DNA of 64,000 nt from Ruminococcus sp. YE282 (lineage in GTDB: Bacteria; Bacillota; Clostridia; Oscillospirales; Acutalibacteraceae). A model generated the notes under the pieces. The model was not told the origin of the DNA. It worked only from the letters and a program-made list of their open reading frames with translations, and did not search any database. Both the position numbers and the translations under genes were made by a program. This document shows, piece after piece, positions 1 through 7,782 of this stretch; the first letter of the stretch is position 1, and each line of letters begins with the position of its first letter. Location: the NCBI GenBank assembly GCA_900101355.1, contig FMUV01000007.1:1-64000 (forward strand), given 5' to 3'.

Positions 1-303
1 CCATTGGTCGGCGGCTTTGAGCGCTTCGGTTACGCCTTCCTGCTTCGCCATAGCTTTTACAAGGCTATCCATCCGCTCGGTACATTCTTTCTCAACCTCT
101 GCCAAATGTTCGGACAGTTTGCAAGAGGTAAGCAAGTTGGTGTAGATGATCGGGCGGTGCTGCTTTAGGTATCTCAACCGCAAATGCCCATACTTACCAA
201 TCACATATTCCTTTGCTTCGGGTAAAGATAGATTCGGGAGCAAATAATCTCCCTGTTGGCTGTATGTACCGCCAAGCTGTTCAAAAATAGTTTTCTGTTC
301 CAT
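1..303 (-). CDS. tnpV: TnpV-type transposon protein, cut by window edge
   Basis: This is the N-terminal part (about 101 codons) of a TnpV-family protein, a small accessory protein of Tn4451-like and related mobilizable elements with no firmly established role. The start ATG has a good AAAGGAG site just upstream. The translation contains QQGDYLLP and RPIIYTNLLTSCKL, which recur almost identically in a second, complete copy at the other end of the island. It lies downstream of the serine recombinase remnant on the same strand, the usual tnpX-tnpV neighbourhood. The family call rests on recalled family similarity and on the internal match between the two copies. Confidence 0.8.
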   Translation of the reverse strand, partial: MEQKTIFEQLGGTYSQQGDYLLPNLSLPEAKEYVIGKYGHLRLRYLKQHRPIIYTNLLTSCKLSEHLAEVEKECTERMDSLVKAMAKQEGVTEALKAADQW

Positions 304-379
304 AACAGGCTCCTTTCGTAGTAATAGGTTTACAGTGCGGATTGTAGATTATACTCCTTTCCTACAACTGCTTTTCAGT

Positions 380-781
<402 letters not shown>

Positions 782-782
<1 letters not shown>

Positions 783-1609
783 TATCGTTCCTCCCTGCTG
801 CGCTGCCTGCGCCTATAATCGTCCTGCGCTAATTTGAGTAAGCGCTTGTAAATATCCTGTGGTGTGTATTTCTTCGGGAAATACTTGCTTATTTCATTGA
901 GTTGGAAACTAATTTTCTCACGCTGATTTGGTTTTTCCTCGGATATGATTTTTGATATGGTTTCGCTGTCAAGTTTGCCTGCCTGAGAGAGCTTTTTCAT
1001 TTGGATTGCCTGTGAGAGCGAGGGCGTTTTGTCCTCCAACTCTATTACTTCAAACAAATCCTGCTGCTCATTTTCGGTTAGATAAGATAGCTCCACGCCG
1101 ACACTTAAAGCAATACGCTGTTCATCGACCATTTTGAGAATATCGGGGATAAGTTTTGTCAGACGGATGTAGCGATGAATCTGTCTTGCACTTTCGTTAG
1201 CCGACTCTGCAACTTGTTCTACGCTCCACTTCTCGCCAACTCGGCGAGAAGCACCTTGATGTGACAGGGCTTCCATCTTTAGCTTATACGCAAACGCCTT
1301 TTCCGACGGCAGCAAATGCTCTCTGTGAAGATTGCTGTCTACCACCATAATCGCCGCATCGTCACGGCTGACGGGACGAATAAAGGCAGGAACTTCTGCA
1401 ATCCCTGCCTTCTGTGCCGCACGAAAACGGCGGTGTCCCGATATGATTTCATACTCATCTGTTGTGCCTTCAAGCGGTCGTACAATCAGCGGCGTCATAA
1501 TGCCCTGCTGCTGAACGCTCTCGATTAAGCTGTTCATTTCTTCGTTGTCGAGCACCTGATACGGGTGGTCTCGGAATTCGTGTAATTTGTTGATTGATAT
1601 ATTGGTCAT
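782..1609 (-). CDS. ParB/Spo0J-family nuclease-type protein
   Basis: This 275-residue protein has a ParB N-terminal (sulfiredoxin-like) domain over roughly residues 1-95, with ISGHRRFRAAQKAG at about 57-70. It is followed by a helix-turn-helix region near residues 125-160 (WSVEQVAESANESARQIHRYIRL). ParB homologs on integrative and mobilizable elements usually act as DNA-binding partition or regulatory proteins beside the relaxase. The start ATG overlaps the relaxase stop by four bases, with AAAGGAG upstream, indicating translational coupling. No ParA ATPase lies next to it; the partition motor on this island appears to be the actin-like ParM instead, so ParB may serve a regulatory or mobilization role. 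Confidence 0.85.
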
Positions 1610-3006
1610 CGTTCATAACTCCTTTGTTTCGTTTTATTTTGGTGATAATATTTGTACTTGTATCTGCCTTGCTCCAACTGCTTTTCCTGTTCGATCAAAG
1701 CACGGAGCCGAGGCACTTTGTTTTCAATGCGCTCGCAGATAATGAGTTGCTTGCGCAAGGGTGTTAGCTTCTTTGTGATTTCTCTGCATTGTTCTTTCAA
1801 AGAATTATCTTCTTCAGGCGTTTTCGCCCTGCGGATTCGGTTGCGGATATGCTGACGCTCGGTTTCATAAGCATTGATTTGCTCGGCAATTTCCTTTCGG
1901 CAAGACACAAAATCCTCTGCGCATTCCACATTGTGGTCACGGAGGAAATAGTATTCCGCCAGCGTTCGGTCGAGATTTCTGATTTCTGCCCGCAGCTCAG
2001 GTGATACTGGACGGTAATCTCTCTTATGAACGTTGTTGCCCGTGATAAGCTTTACAATCGTGATAATCAGGTCGAACAGCGCAGTGATAACATCGGGCTC
2101 TGTTCTTTTCTCAAAATCCCTGATTCTCACTATCAGCGGTTGGCGCTGATAATAAGATTTCGGCGTATAGGAATAGAAATCCACAAAGTATTTATCCTCA
2201 CGCTGAGATTGCAGCCTCCTGAGTATCGCTTCTCTGGAGTAATCCTTGCCAAGACTGCTTAACCTGACAGGCTTCCGCCAGTCGGGAGCGATCACGGAAG
2301 GATGCTGATATTTGAAAGTCCGCACAAACTGATAGCCGAGCGAGCGCAGATATAATTCAAAATCAAACGGCTTGATCGTATTGGCTAAGGCTTCATCAAC
2401 ATCGTGCCGCAGCATATCCTTGTGTGGTATTCGTCCGCTCCTGCGTACCCAATACGCCTTGTCACCGCCGTAGAACGGAGCGTTTTCAAGCACAGATTTT
2501 CCATATTCACGACAGATCTCGTCGGAAATCTCACGCAGCTTGTAATGGTCGGAAATGTGATTTTCAAACTTTCTCCCGGTGCGGAATGATACACTATTTA
2601 CGACGATATGATTGTGTAGGTTTGCCGTATTTAGATGCGTCGTTACAACTATCTCATAGTCATCGCCCCACATTCGCTTGGCAGTTTCAATGCCGATACG
2701 GTGCGCTTCTTCGGGTGTGACTTCGCCTGCCTGAAAGCTCTGATAACCGTGATACGCTACGTTACCGCCGAGTTTACCGTAACGCCGCTTGGTAGCCATC
2801 ATCTGCTCATAGGCTCGCTTCTTCGTGCAGTTGATACCGCTGACATACATTGTCTGATCTGTTTTGCTGCTGTTCTCAACGTAATTGAGGGTAGCAGCTA
2901 AGTCATCATCAAGATATTTGCGCTCGATTGTTTTATCGGGGTTCTCTGCGTAATTGATAACATCCTTTAACCGTCCTTTGACGGGCCAGAAGCCTGTTGT
3001 CGCCAC
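1606..3006 (-). CDS. Relaxase / mobilization nuclease (MobA/VirD2-type)
   Basis: This 466-residue relaxase would nick the transfer origin and stay bound to the 5' end during mobilization. Near residues 121-137 it has VTTHLNTANLHNHIVVN, which matches the metal-binding histidine motif (H124, H131, H133) of the Pfam Relaxase family. A tyrosine near the N-terminus (for example Y19 or Y31) is the likely nucleophile. The C-terminal third is highly charged and helical. The start is GTG, chosen because GAGGAGGT sits eight bases upstream. The start lies inside the mobC end (40-base overlap) and the stop overlaps parB, so mobC, relaxase and parB form one coupled unit. No type IV secretion genes are visible, so it is probably mobilizable rather than self-transmissible. 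Confidence 0.93.
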   Translation of the reverse strand: MATTGFWPVKGRLKDVINYAENPDKTIERKYLDDDLAATLNYVENSSKTDQTMYVSGINCTKKRAYEQMMATKRRYGKLGGNVAYHGYQSFQAGEVTPEEAHRIGIETAKRMWGDDYEIVVTTHLNTANLHNHIVVNSVSFRTGRKFENHISDHYKLREISDEICREYGKSVLENAPFYGGDKAYWVRRSGRIPHKDMLRHDVDEALANTIKPFDFELYLRSLGYQFVRTFKYQHPSVIAPDWRKPVRLSSLGKDYSREAILRRLQSQREDKYFVDFYSYTPKSYYQRQPLIVRIRDFEKRTEPDVITALFDLIITIVKLITGNNVHKRDYRPVSPELRAEIRNLDRTLAEYYFLRDHNVECAEDFVSCRKEIAEQINAYETERQHIRNRIRRAKTPEEDNSLKEQCREITKKLTPLRKQLIICERIENKVPRLRALIEQEKQLEQGRYKYKYYHQNKTKQRSYER

Positions 3007-3323
3007 GTCGCTACCTCCTCACGGATTTGCTTGGCGGTAGATTTTACTGGCAACAAAAGCTGTCGTTGAATTTCGTCTACGACTTCAAGCAGGCTTTGCT
3101 CAGTATCCGGAGATACCTTATCGGCGACCTCGTCACACAAGCGGCAGAGCATTTGGTAGAATTGAAAAAAGACATCAGGCAGCACCGTCCTTGGTGCGTA
3201 GCCTAATGTCCTTTGTCTAACATATTCAGATTGAGATAAGCCGCAGCTCTCGGCGAGCCGGGCTATCTTCTTTTTCTCGGACTGCGTAACACGCAGCTCG
3301 ATTCTTGCGTTTTTATCTGTCAT
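2967..3323 (-). CDS. MobC-like relaxosome accessory protein
   Basis: This 118-residue protein starts with a ribbon-helix-helix-like segment (IELRVTQSEKKKIARLA) followed by GLSQSEYVRQRTLGY. This is the usual layout of MobC-type proteins, which bind oriT and help the relaxase reach the nick site. The position immediately upstream of the relaxase and immediately downstream of the inverted-repeat cluster fits that role. The start ATG has AAGAAGGA upstream. Confidence 0.88.
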   Translation of the reverse strand: MTDKNARIELRVTQSEKKKIARLAESCGLSQSEYVRQRTLGYAPRTVLPDVFFQFYQMLCRLCDEVADKVSPDTEQSLLEVVDEIQRQLLLPVKSTAKQIREEVATWRQQASGPSKDG

Positions 3324-3366
3324 TTTATTCCTTCTTTCTTCGGGTGTTAGGGTTTCCCTAAAGATT

Positions 3367-3480
3367 TACAACAGCTTTGGGCTGTTGTATTTGGAATTTG
3401 CCGTACAAATTCCCTGCTTGCTACAGTATAAGACAAACCCGCCCTGCGGTGATACAGGACGGATTATGTTTGCCTTATAC
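3367..3480. repeat. Inverted-repeat cluster, candidate oriT
   Basis: Three inverted repeats lie in the 315-base gap between mobC and the parR-like gene. Two are perfect: a 9-bp stem (TACAACAGC with GCTGTTGTA, 5-base loop) and an 8-bp stem (GGAATTTG with CAAATTCC, 5-base loop). A larger imperfect cruciform spans 3426-3480, with outer arms GTATAAGACAAAC and GTTTGCCTTATAC (12 of 13 pair) and inner arms CCGCCCTG and CAGGACGG (7 of 8 pair). Inverted repeats directly upstream of mobC and the relaxase are the normal architecture of oriT. The rest of the gap (3481-3638) contains GGTGACA and TGTCGCC half-sites that could belong to a ParR-binding centromere. No nick site can be assigned from sequence alone. 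Confidence 0.6.
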
Positions 3481-3638
3481 TTTGTATAGCGCTGTCTTGA
3501 TATACTCAAATATCTCGGTGACAAAAGTGCAGTCAATCTTTCGACAAATGTCGCCGTAAATATCGGGATTTGTACCGTATAATAAAAGCGGTGACATATT
3601 GCCTGATAATTGGCTATCTTTTGACAGCAAAAGTGTGC

Positions 3639-3971
3639 CTAAAAGCTATCGAGGAACTCAAGCATATTTTTTTCTGCAGCACTGTCTTTTTTCTCCGAAA
3701 CAGTAACAGCCTGCTGTGGCTGTGCAACAGGCTGAGTAAGTGTAAGCAAATTCAGCAAAGGCGTGAGCGCTTTCAGATTGTCCTGAATCGTAGCGGTAAC
3801 ACGGTCAAGAAATCTGTCCTCATTCTTTCGTTCCTCTATCAAATCGAGATACTCATTGATAGAATGTACCGCTTCCTTACTGATAGAGCGCTCGGAATTT
3901 TGAAGATAGTCATATACCCGTCTCTCCGCTTCAACATCCAAGTTGAGTCGGAGCTTTAAGTTCTTAATCAT
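3639..3971 (-). CDS. ParR-like adaptor, partner of ParM
   Basis: This 110-residue protein has an N-terminal segment (KLRLNLDVEAERRVYDYLQ) that fits a ribbon-helix-helix DNA-binding fold, a charged middle and a hydrophobic leucine-rich part. It ends in an acidic/hydrophobic C-terminus (NMLEFLDSF). ParR proteins bind a centromere through the N-terminus and cap ParM filaments with the C-terminal tail. The ATG overlaps the parM TGA, so the two are translationally coupled, as in type II partition operons. The function is inferred mainly from position next to parM; overall sequence similarity was not tested. Confidence 0.65.
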   Translation of the reverse strand: MIKNLKLRLNLDVEAERRVYDYLQNSERSISKEAVHSINEYLDLIEERKNEDRFLDRVTATIQDNLKALTPLLNLLTLTQPVAQPQQAVTVSEKKDSAAEKNMLEFLDSF

Positions 3972-4894
3972 ACCGCACCGCCGTTCTTGCTGAGCTTGGT
4001 GTAGGCGATATACTCATAGCCCTTTGCAGTTGCGCAAATATCGGAATTGACAAATACTCTGTCTTTATCGTACTCTCCGAAATGGCGGATCAGACAACCG
4101 CCGCCACCGACAGCATATAGCTTCATCAGCTTTGGGTTGTAGTCGTGTTCACGGAGCTTTCGAAAAATCTCGGCAGTATAGACTTTCGCTGCCGTAATGA
4201 TTGTCTTAAGATATTCACCGTCAATATCCGCCGTTCCTTTCTTGAGAACTTCCGTGATGATACTCTCGTCAAGGTTAGTGTGGTGTTCTCTCATCATCGC
4301 TTCACGGACGGCGAGAGTACATTGATATACGCCGTATTTCTCGGTATACATATTGAGCATATCGGGCTTACGGTCGGAAATCTTCAAGAGATTCATCGTA
4401 CCGTTACCGATATCGCAGAGCATTGTCGTACCCTTAAATTCACCGAGCCTTTCGGCAATCGCCGCAAAGCCCTGCGGAAATACGTCAGCTCCGATGATTT
4501 CAATATGATAATCAGTCTTGCGGAAGTTGAAATCTACCGTTCGATGTTGAAGCAGGTATTTCTTGAATTCCTCTTTTTGCCGTGTTACCCAAGTCAGCGG
4601 AAGCCCGGCGGCGATAAATACCTTTGTATCGGTGATACGTTCACGGTTAAGCTCTCTGGCAATAGCGGCAAGAGTGAGGATATAGTAATCCTCATCAGTG
4701 AACTTGTCCGCCGTAAACTCCTTGTGCCCAACGCCGATAGAATAATACTTGTTATTCCAAATGAGTAGGTCGTTGGTAAACGGCGGCTCGTTATCACTCG
4801 CAATCACGCCTGTGGGGAAACAACAGTTTGCGGTTTTCATATTGCCGTAACCGTGGTCGATACCGATAATCTTAAAATCGTTTAGTGTTTTCAT
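3968..4894 (-). CDS. parM: Actin-like ParM/StbA segregation protein
   Basis: This 308-residue actin-fold ATPase belongs to the ParM/StbA/Alp group, which forms filaments that push plasmid copies apart. Visible family motifs are the phosphate-1 loop IIGIDHGYGNMKT (residues 9-21), the phosphate-2 loop LCDIGNGTMNL around residue 160, and the adenosine motif AVGGGG around residue 262. The length matches the family. The start ATG has GAAAGGA upstream. It is followed without a gap by the parR-like gene and preceded by the Cys-rich VLP gene. A plasmid-type segregation motor on an apparently integrated element suggests a circular, replicating stage or a plasmid ancestor. Confidence 0.9.
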   Translation of the reverse strand: MKTLNDFKIIGIDHGYGNMKTANCCFPTGVIASDNEPPFTNDLLIWNNKYYSIGVGHKEFTADKFTDEDYYILTLAAIARELNRERITDTKVFIAAGLPLTWVTRQKEEFKKYLLQHRTVDFNFRKTDYHIEIIGADVFPQGFAAIAERLGEFKGTTMLCDIGNGTMNLLKISDRKPDMLNMYTEKYGVYQCTLAVREAMMREHHTNLDESIITEVLKKGTADIDGEYLKTIITAAKVYTAEIFRKLREHDYNPKLMKLYAVGGGGCLIRHFGEYDKDRVFVNSDICATAKGYEYIAYTKLSKNGGAV

Positions 4895-4898
4895 ATAA

Positions 4899-5135
4899 TC
4901 ATCCTTTCAGTTTTTCGTTGTAGGCGATTATGTCGCCGTAGAGTTTTGGAAAAGCGGGCAATACGCATTTCAAAAGATAGTTGCAGTAAATGCCGTACTT
5001 GCTGATCAGCTGCACACAGCTGTGTTCTTCGCCGTCGTCGAGTAACAGGCAGTTGTTGTCAACGCAGTTGCAGCACGAATGACGAACAATGCGGTTTACC
5101 CTGTCGGACAGCTCTTCGGTAATTCTCAGTACCAT
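4899..5135 (-). CDS. Cysteine-rich VLP-domain protein
   Basis: This small 78-residue protein has at least six cysteines (CCNCVDNNCLLLD, HSCVQ, YCNYLLKCVLPAF) and the C-VLP signature of the Cys_rich_VLP family. That family is found on conjugative and mobilizable elements of Firmicutes. It probably binds a metal; no activity is known. It is the first gene of the minus-strand backbone operon and starts at an ATG with an ideal AAAGGAGGT site. A TGTATT-A-AATACA palindrome lies about 50 bases upstream of its start and could be an operator or promoter element. Confidence 0.75.
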   Translation of the reverse strand: MVLRITEELSDRVNRIVRHSCCNCVDNNCLLLDDGEEHSCVQLISKYGIYCNYLLKCVLPAFPKLYGDIIAYNEKLKG

Positions 5136-5183
5136 AGCTTGTACCTCCTTTCGTGTATTTTTGAGGGCTTTTCGTCCCTCTAC

Positions 5184-5196
5184 TGTATTAAATACA
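5184..5196. promoter_or_regulatory. Palindrome TGTATTAAATACA in divergent promoter region
   Basis: This is a perfect 6+6 palindrome around a single central base, about 50 bases upstream of the first gene of the minus-strand mobilization operon. Its position between two divergent transcription units is right for an operator. It is palindromic partly because the DNA is AT-rich, so the call is weak. Confidence 0.35.
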
Positions 5197-5261
5197 CGAA
5201 AAAACGGAAGTTAGGGGTTTTAAGAAAACATAGTAAAAACGAAAAAGAAAACACTAAAAAA

Positions 5262-5300
5262 CGGCTTGAATACTGAACAATCAGAATTCAAGCCGATATT
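5262..5300 (+). terminator. Hairpin in leader of DUF6076-type gene, candidate attenuator
   Basis: A perfect 10-bp inverted repeat (CGGCTTGAAT and ATTCAAGCCG, 14-base loop) is preceded by an A-run and followed by ATATTTTTA, the layout of a bidirectional intrinsic terminator. It sits between two divergently transcribed genes, where no transcript from a neighbour needs to end. It could therefore attenuate leader transcription of the downstream gene or block antisense reading into the mobilization operon. Confidence 0.5.
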
Positions 5301-5418
5301 TTTATACTACAGAAAACAATATTTTGAAATTTTTTTCAAAAGTTTTCTCAAAACCGGAGCAAAGGGCGTTTTATGGGACACCTGTTTTGGTAGACTTGAT
5401 AGTGAGGAGGTGTTGATT

Positions 5419-6555
5419 TTGGAAAAAATCAGCTTTTTCAGCGCCGATTTTCGTGACGGAAGAATACGGATCGGCAATAAAACTTATCCTGCGGGAACGT
5501 TCGCTACGCACCTTTTGAATCAATATTATAAGGACGATACGGCGGCTCGGTTGGCTGTATACAAACAATACAGTTGGCATTTATACGATACGATCTCTGC
5601 CGGTTATCTTGATAACAATGATGTTTTACGATCCGGGTGGGAGATCCAACAAATCTTAAAAACCTTACCCAAGCTGCAACCGTTCACAAAGCTGGATGTT
5701 GAAGCAGAACGTATAAGAATATCTGAACTTTTTACAGAGGATAACGCAAACTTTATCCGAGATTATTTCAATGCAAAGGCTCAGATTTTAGCTATGGGAA
5801 TCAATGAATCTGCTTTGGATTTACTGCCGATAAGGATTGACAAGGAACAGCAAAATAAAGCAGATAAGCTTATAGATGATATGATGACGACACTGACTTT
5901 CTATGATCGTATCAGCAACGATATGAGAGAAGCGTTTGAGGGATTAACCGAGTTCTGCGACAGACTTGACGAAGCTGAGCGCTTTGACGAGGCGCACTTG
6001 CTCCCGATAGCTCTGGATATATTCGGCAATGAAAAGCTTGATGTAACATCCGAGTATGTCGCTATACGAAAGACAGCAAAGAGCAAAACAATGGTTACAG
6101 CGAGAAGGATGTTTTTTGATAATTACTACAGCTTTGTTCTGACGGACTTTTTCGTGGGCTTGCATTACGGGCACTATCCGAGAAGGTGTCCGATCTGCAA
6201 GCGATATTTTTTGATGACTTCTGCAAGGCGGCAAGTATATTGCAACGGAACTGCTCCATACACGCTGAAAGGCAAGCCCATTACTTGCCGAAAATATGCG
6301 GCGAGGATGAAGGAAAAGGAACTTTCCGAAGGCAATCCTATCAATCCCATTTACAAAAACCGCTGTTCCGCAATTCGTGTAGAACAAAAAAGAAGCACCA
6401 TCACAGCAGAGTTTGCTGCAATGGCGCTGAAGGTCGCTAAAGATTATTGGCAAAAAGCGAAGTATGATGACAACTACGCTAACGGTCAATTCAAAATTGA
6501 TATGAAGCGTGAGAATTTGTATAGAGAAACGGACAGGAGAATTAAGCAAAAGTGA
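5419..6555 (+). CDS. DUF6076-type protein with zinc-finger-like motif
   Basis: This protein is about 378 residues long. The start is taken as TTG with GAGGAGG eight bases upstream. Upstream in-frame codons run through the leader hairpin and are probably not translated. The middle and C-terminal part carries GHYPRRCPICKRYFLMTS and QVYCNG, a Cys-x2-Cys...Cys zinc-binding pattern, then a basic region. It resembles DUF6076 proteins found on Firmicute mobile elements; function unknown. The sigma-like gene downstream overlaps its end, suggesting one operon. The domain name is from memory and could be wrong; the zinc motif is seen directly. Confidence 0.6.
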   Translation: MEKISFFSADFRDGRIRIGNKTYPAGTFATHLLNQYYKDDTAARLAVYKQYSWHLYDTISAGYLDNNDVLRSGWEIQQILKTLPKLQPFTKLDVEAERIRISELFTEDNANFIRDYFNAKAQILAMGINESALDLLPIRIDKEQQNKADKLIDDMMTTLTFYDRISNDMREAFEGLTEFCDRLDEAERFDEAHLLPIALDIFGNEKLDVTSEYVAIRKTAKSKTMVTARRMFFDNYYSFVLTDFFVGLHYGHYPRRCPICKRYFLMTSARRQVYCNGTAPYTLKGKPITCRKYAARMKEKELSEGNPINPIYKNRCSAIRVEQKRSTITAEFAAMALKVAKDYWQKAKYDDNYANGQFKIDMKRENLYRETDRRIKQK

Positions 6556-7429
6556 GCCATATCGGAAAAAAGAATTTGAAATATACCGCATTACGCCGCC
6601 ACCTCCTGAAATGGATTTGCAGGAGTATATTCGTCAATATGTACAGAGCGGAGACGACAAATATTTCTATTGGTTCTTACACTATTACGAGCCGACGCTA
6701 AATGAAAAGGCGAAGTCCTTTAGGAATAAATACTCAATGGAAGATCACTTTGCCGATATAAAGCAAAGCCTTGTAACAGGCTTGTGTAAGGCGCTGATCA
6801 AATACGATATTACCATAGCTCCTTTTCTGCCGTATGCTCAGAGGTATATGGAGTGTGAGGCGCATAACTATATTCGCACAATGCGGACGGGCTATTCAGT
6901 GCAGAGCGAATTTGAATACGCCCGGCTTCGCAGAGCTATGGCAATTTACAAGGATTTAGGCGGTGATTTTACAGAAGAAACCATTTCACAGGTTGCAACG
7001 CAAATTAGCGAAAGCTATGAGAAAACAAAGTTTATCATCGAGGGCGGTATTCTTACTGAAAACTATGTAGATGTTCAGAGTAATGATGAGGACGATGAAC
7101 AGACAATAGACTTTCTTCTTCCGGATTCCTCGCTCAATCCTGAAAATATTTATTTTAAACAGGAGCTTTATGATAAGCTGTATGAAGCCTATGACAGCTT
7201 GGAATATACGGAAAAGATAATGCTCGCCCAACATCTCGGCTTTTGCCCGGAGTGTTTCAGTACTCGCTACGCTGACAAGAATGATTTAGATGAAAGCGGC
7301 AAGCCAAAAGAAAAGCCAATCAAACCGCTTCCTTATACCGACATCGCCACCGATCACGGCTTTAGCGATGCGAGTACAGCAAAGAGAGTTTGTGAAAGAG
7401 CGATTACAAAAATCAAATTTCTTGTATGA
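6509..7429 (+). CDS. Sigma-70-like factor of the mobile element
   Basis: This protein is up to 306 residues. The N-terminal half (FYWFLHYYEPTLNEKAKSF through YMECEAHNYIRTMR) looks like sigma region 2. The end (YTDIATDHGFSDASTAKRVC followed by a basic helix) looks like the region 4 helix-turn-helix. An insert with two cysteine pairs or histidines (FCPECF) lies between them. Such factors are common in the regulatory block of Firmicute integrative elements and may direct transcription of mobility or cargo genes. The GTG start lies inside the upstream gene and has no clear ribosome binding site; a later start at M36 (base 6611) is possible. Confidence 0.65.
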   Translation: MRICIEKRTGELSKSEPYRKKEFEIYRITPPPPEMDLQEYIRQYVQSGDDKYFYWFLHYYEPTLNEKAKSFRNKYSMEDHFADIKQSLVTGLCKALIKYDITIAPFLPYAQRYMECEAHNYIRTMRTGYSVQSEFEYARLRRAMAIYKDLGGDFTEETISQVATQISESYEKTKFIIEGGILTENYVDVQSNDEDDEQTIDFLLPDSSLNPENIYFKQELYDKLYEAYDSLEYTEKIMLAQHLGFCPECFSTRYADKNDLDESGKPKEKPIKPLPYTDIATDHGFSDASTAKRVCERAITKIKFLV

Positions 7430-7445
7430 AATTCATCAAAATTGA

Positions 7446-7474
7446 TTGAGTTTTACAAAAAGCTGTGATATAAT
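7446..7474 (+). promoter_or_regulatory. Sigma-A promoter for XRE gene and hsd operon
   Basis: The -35 is TTGAGT, the spacer is 17 bases, and the -10 is a perfect TATAAT. It lies just after the sigma-like gene and 40 bases before the small repressor gene, so it probably drives the repressor and the hsdMSR genes behind it. Confidence 0.75.
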
Positions 7475-7515
7475 TTTCATATATTTATGAATTTTCTATC
7501 AAGGGGGTTGTGATT

Positions 7516-7725
7516 GTGGCTGTTAGTTATAAAAAGCTTTGGAAATTACTCATTGACAAAGATATGAAGAAAAGCGATCTTGAACGTGAGGCAAAAATCA
7601 CTCATTATTCTCTGAGTAAGCTTTCACAGGGCAAGGATGTTTCTACTGAAGTCTTAGGCAAAATATGCGAAACGCTTAATTGCACGATAGACGACATTAT
7701 GGAGTTCGTACCGGAAGAAAAATAA
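7516..7725 (+). CDS. Small XRE-family repressor
   Basis: This is a 69-residue helix-turn-helix protein of the Cro/CI type (KSDLEREAKITHYSLSKLSQG, then CETLNCTIDDIMEF). Such single-domain regulators commonly precede type I restriction operons and other mobile cargo. The GTG start at this position is preferred over a GTG six bases earlier because AAGGGGG then lies eight bases upstream. It is transcribed from the promoter just upstream and probably autoregulates or delays hsd expression; that role is inferred from position. Confidence 0.8.
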   Translation: MAVSYKKLWKLLIDKDMKKSDLEREAKITHYSLSKLSQGKDVSTEVLGKICETLNCTIDDIMEFVPEEK

Positions 7726-7782
7726 TGGTTTTTATATCAAAGAATCATCTTTATTTGGTACGATAAAAAAGGAGTTATATAA

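Noticed and set aside
4145..4768. Long plus-strand open frame (207 codons) opposite parM
   Set aside because: It lies fully antisense to a gene with clear actin motifs, has no ribosome site and reads as low-quality protein.
5266..5418. Longer DUF6076-type protein starting at the ATG inside the hairpin
   Set aside because: The extension overlaps a terminator-like stem and has no ribosome site; the TTG at 5419 has an ideal one.
5944..6591. 215-codon minus-strand frame opposite the DUF6076-type gene
   Set aside because: Antisense shadow; no ribosome site and no family resemblance.
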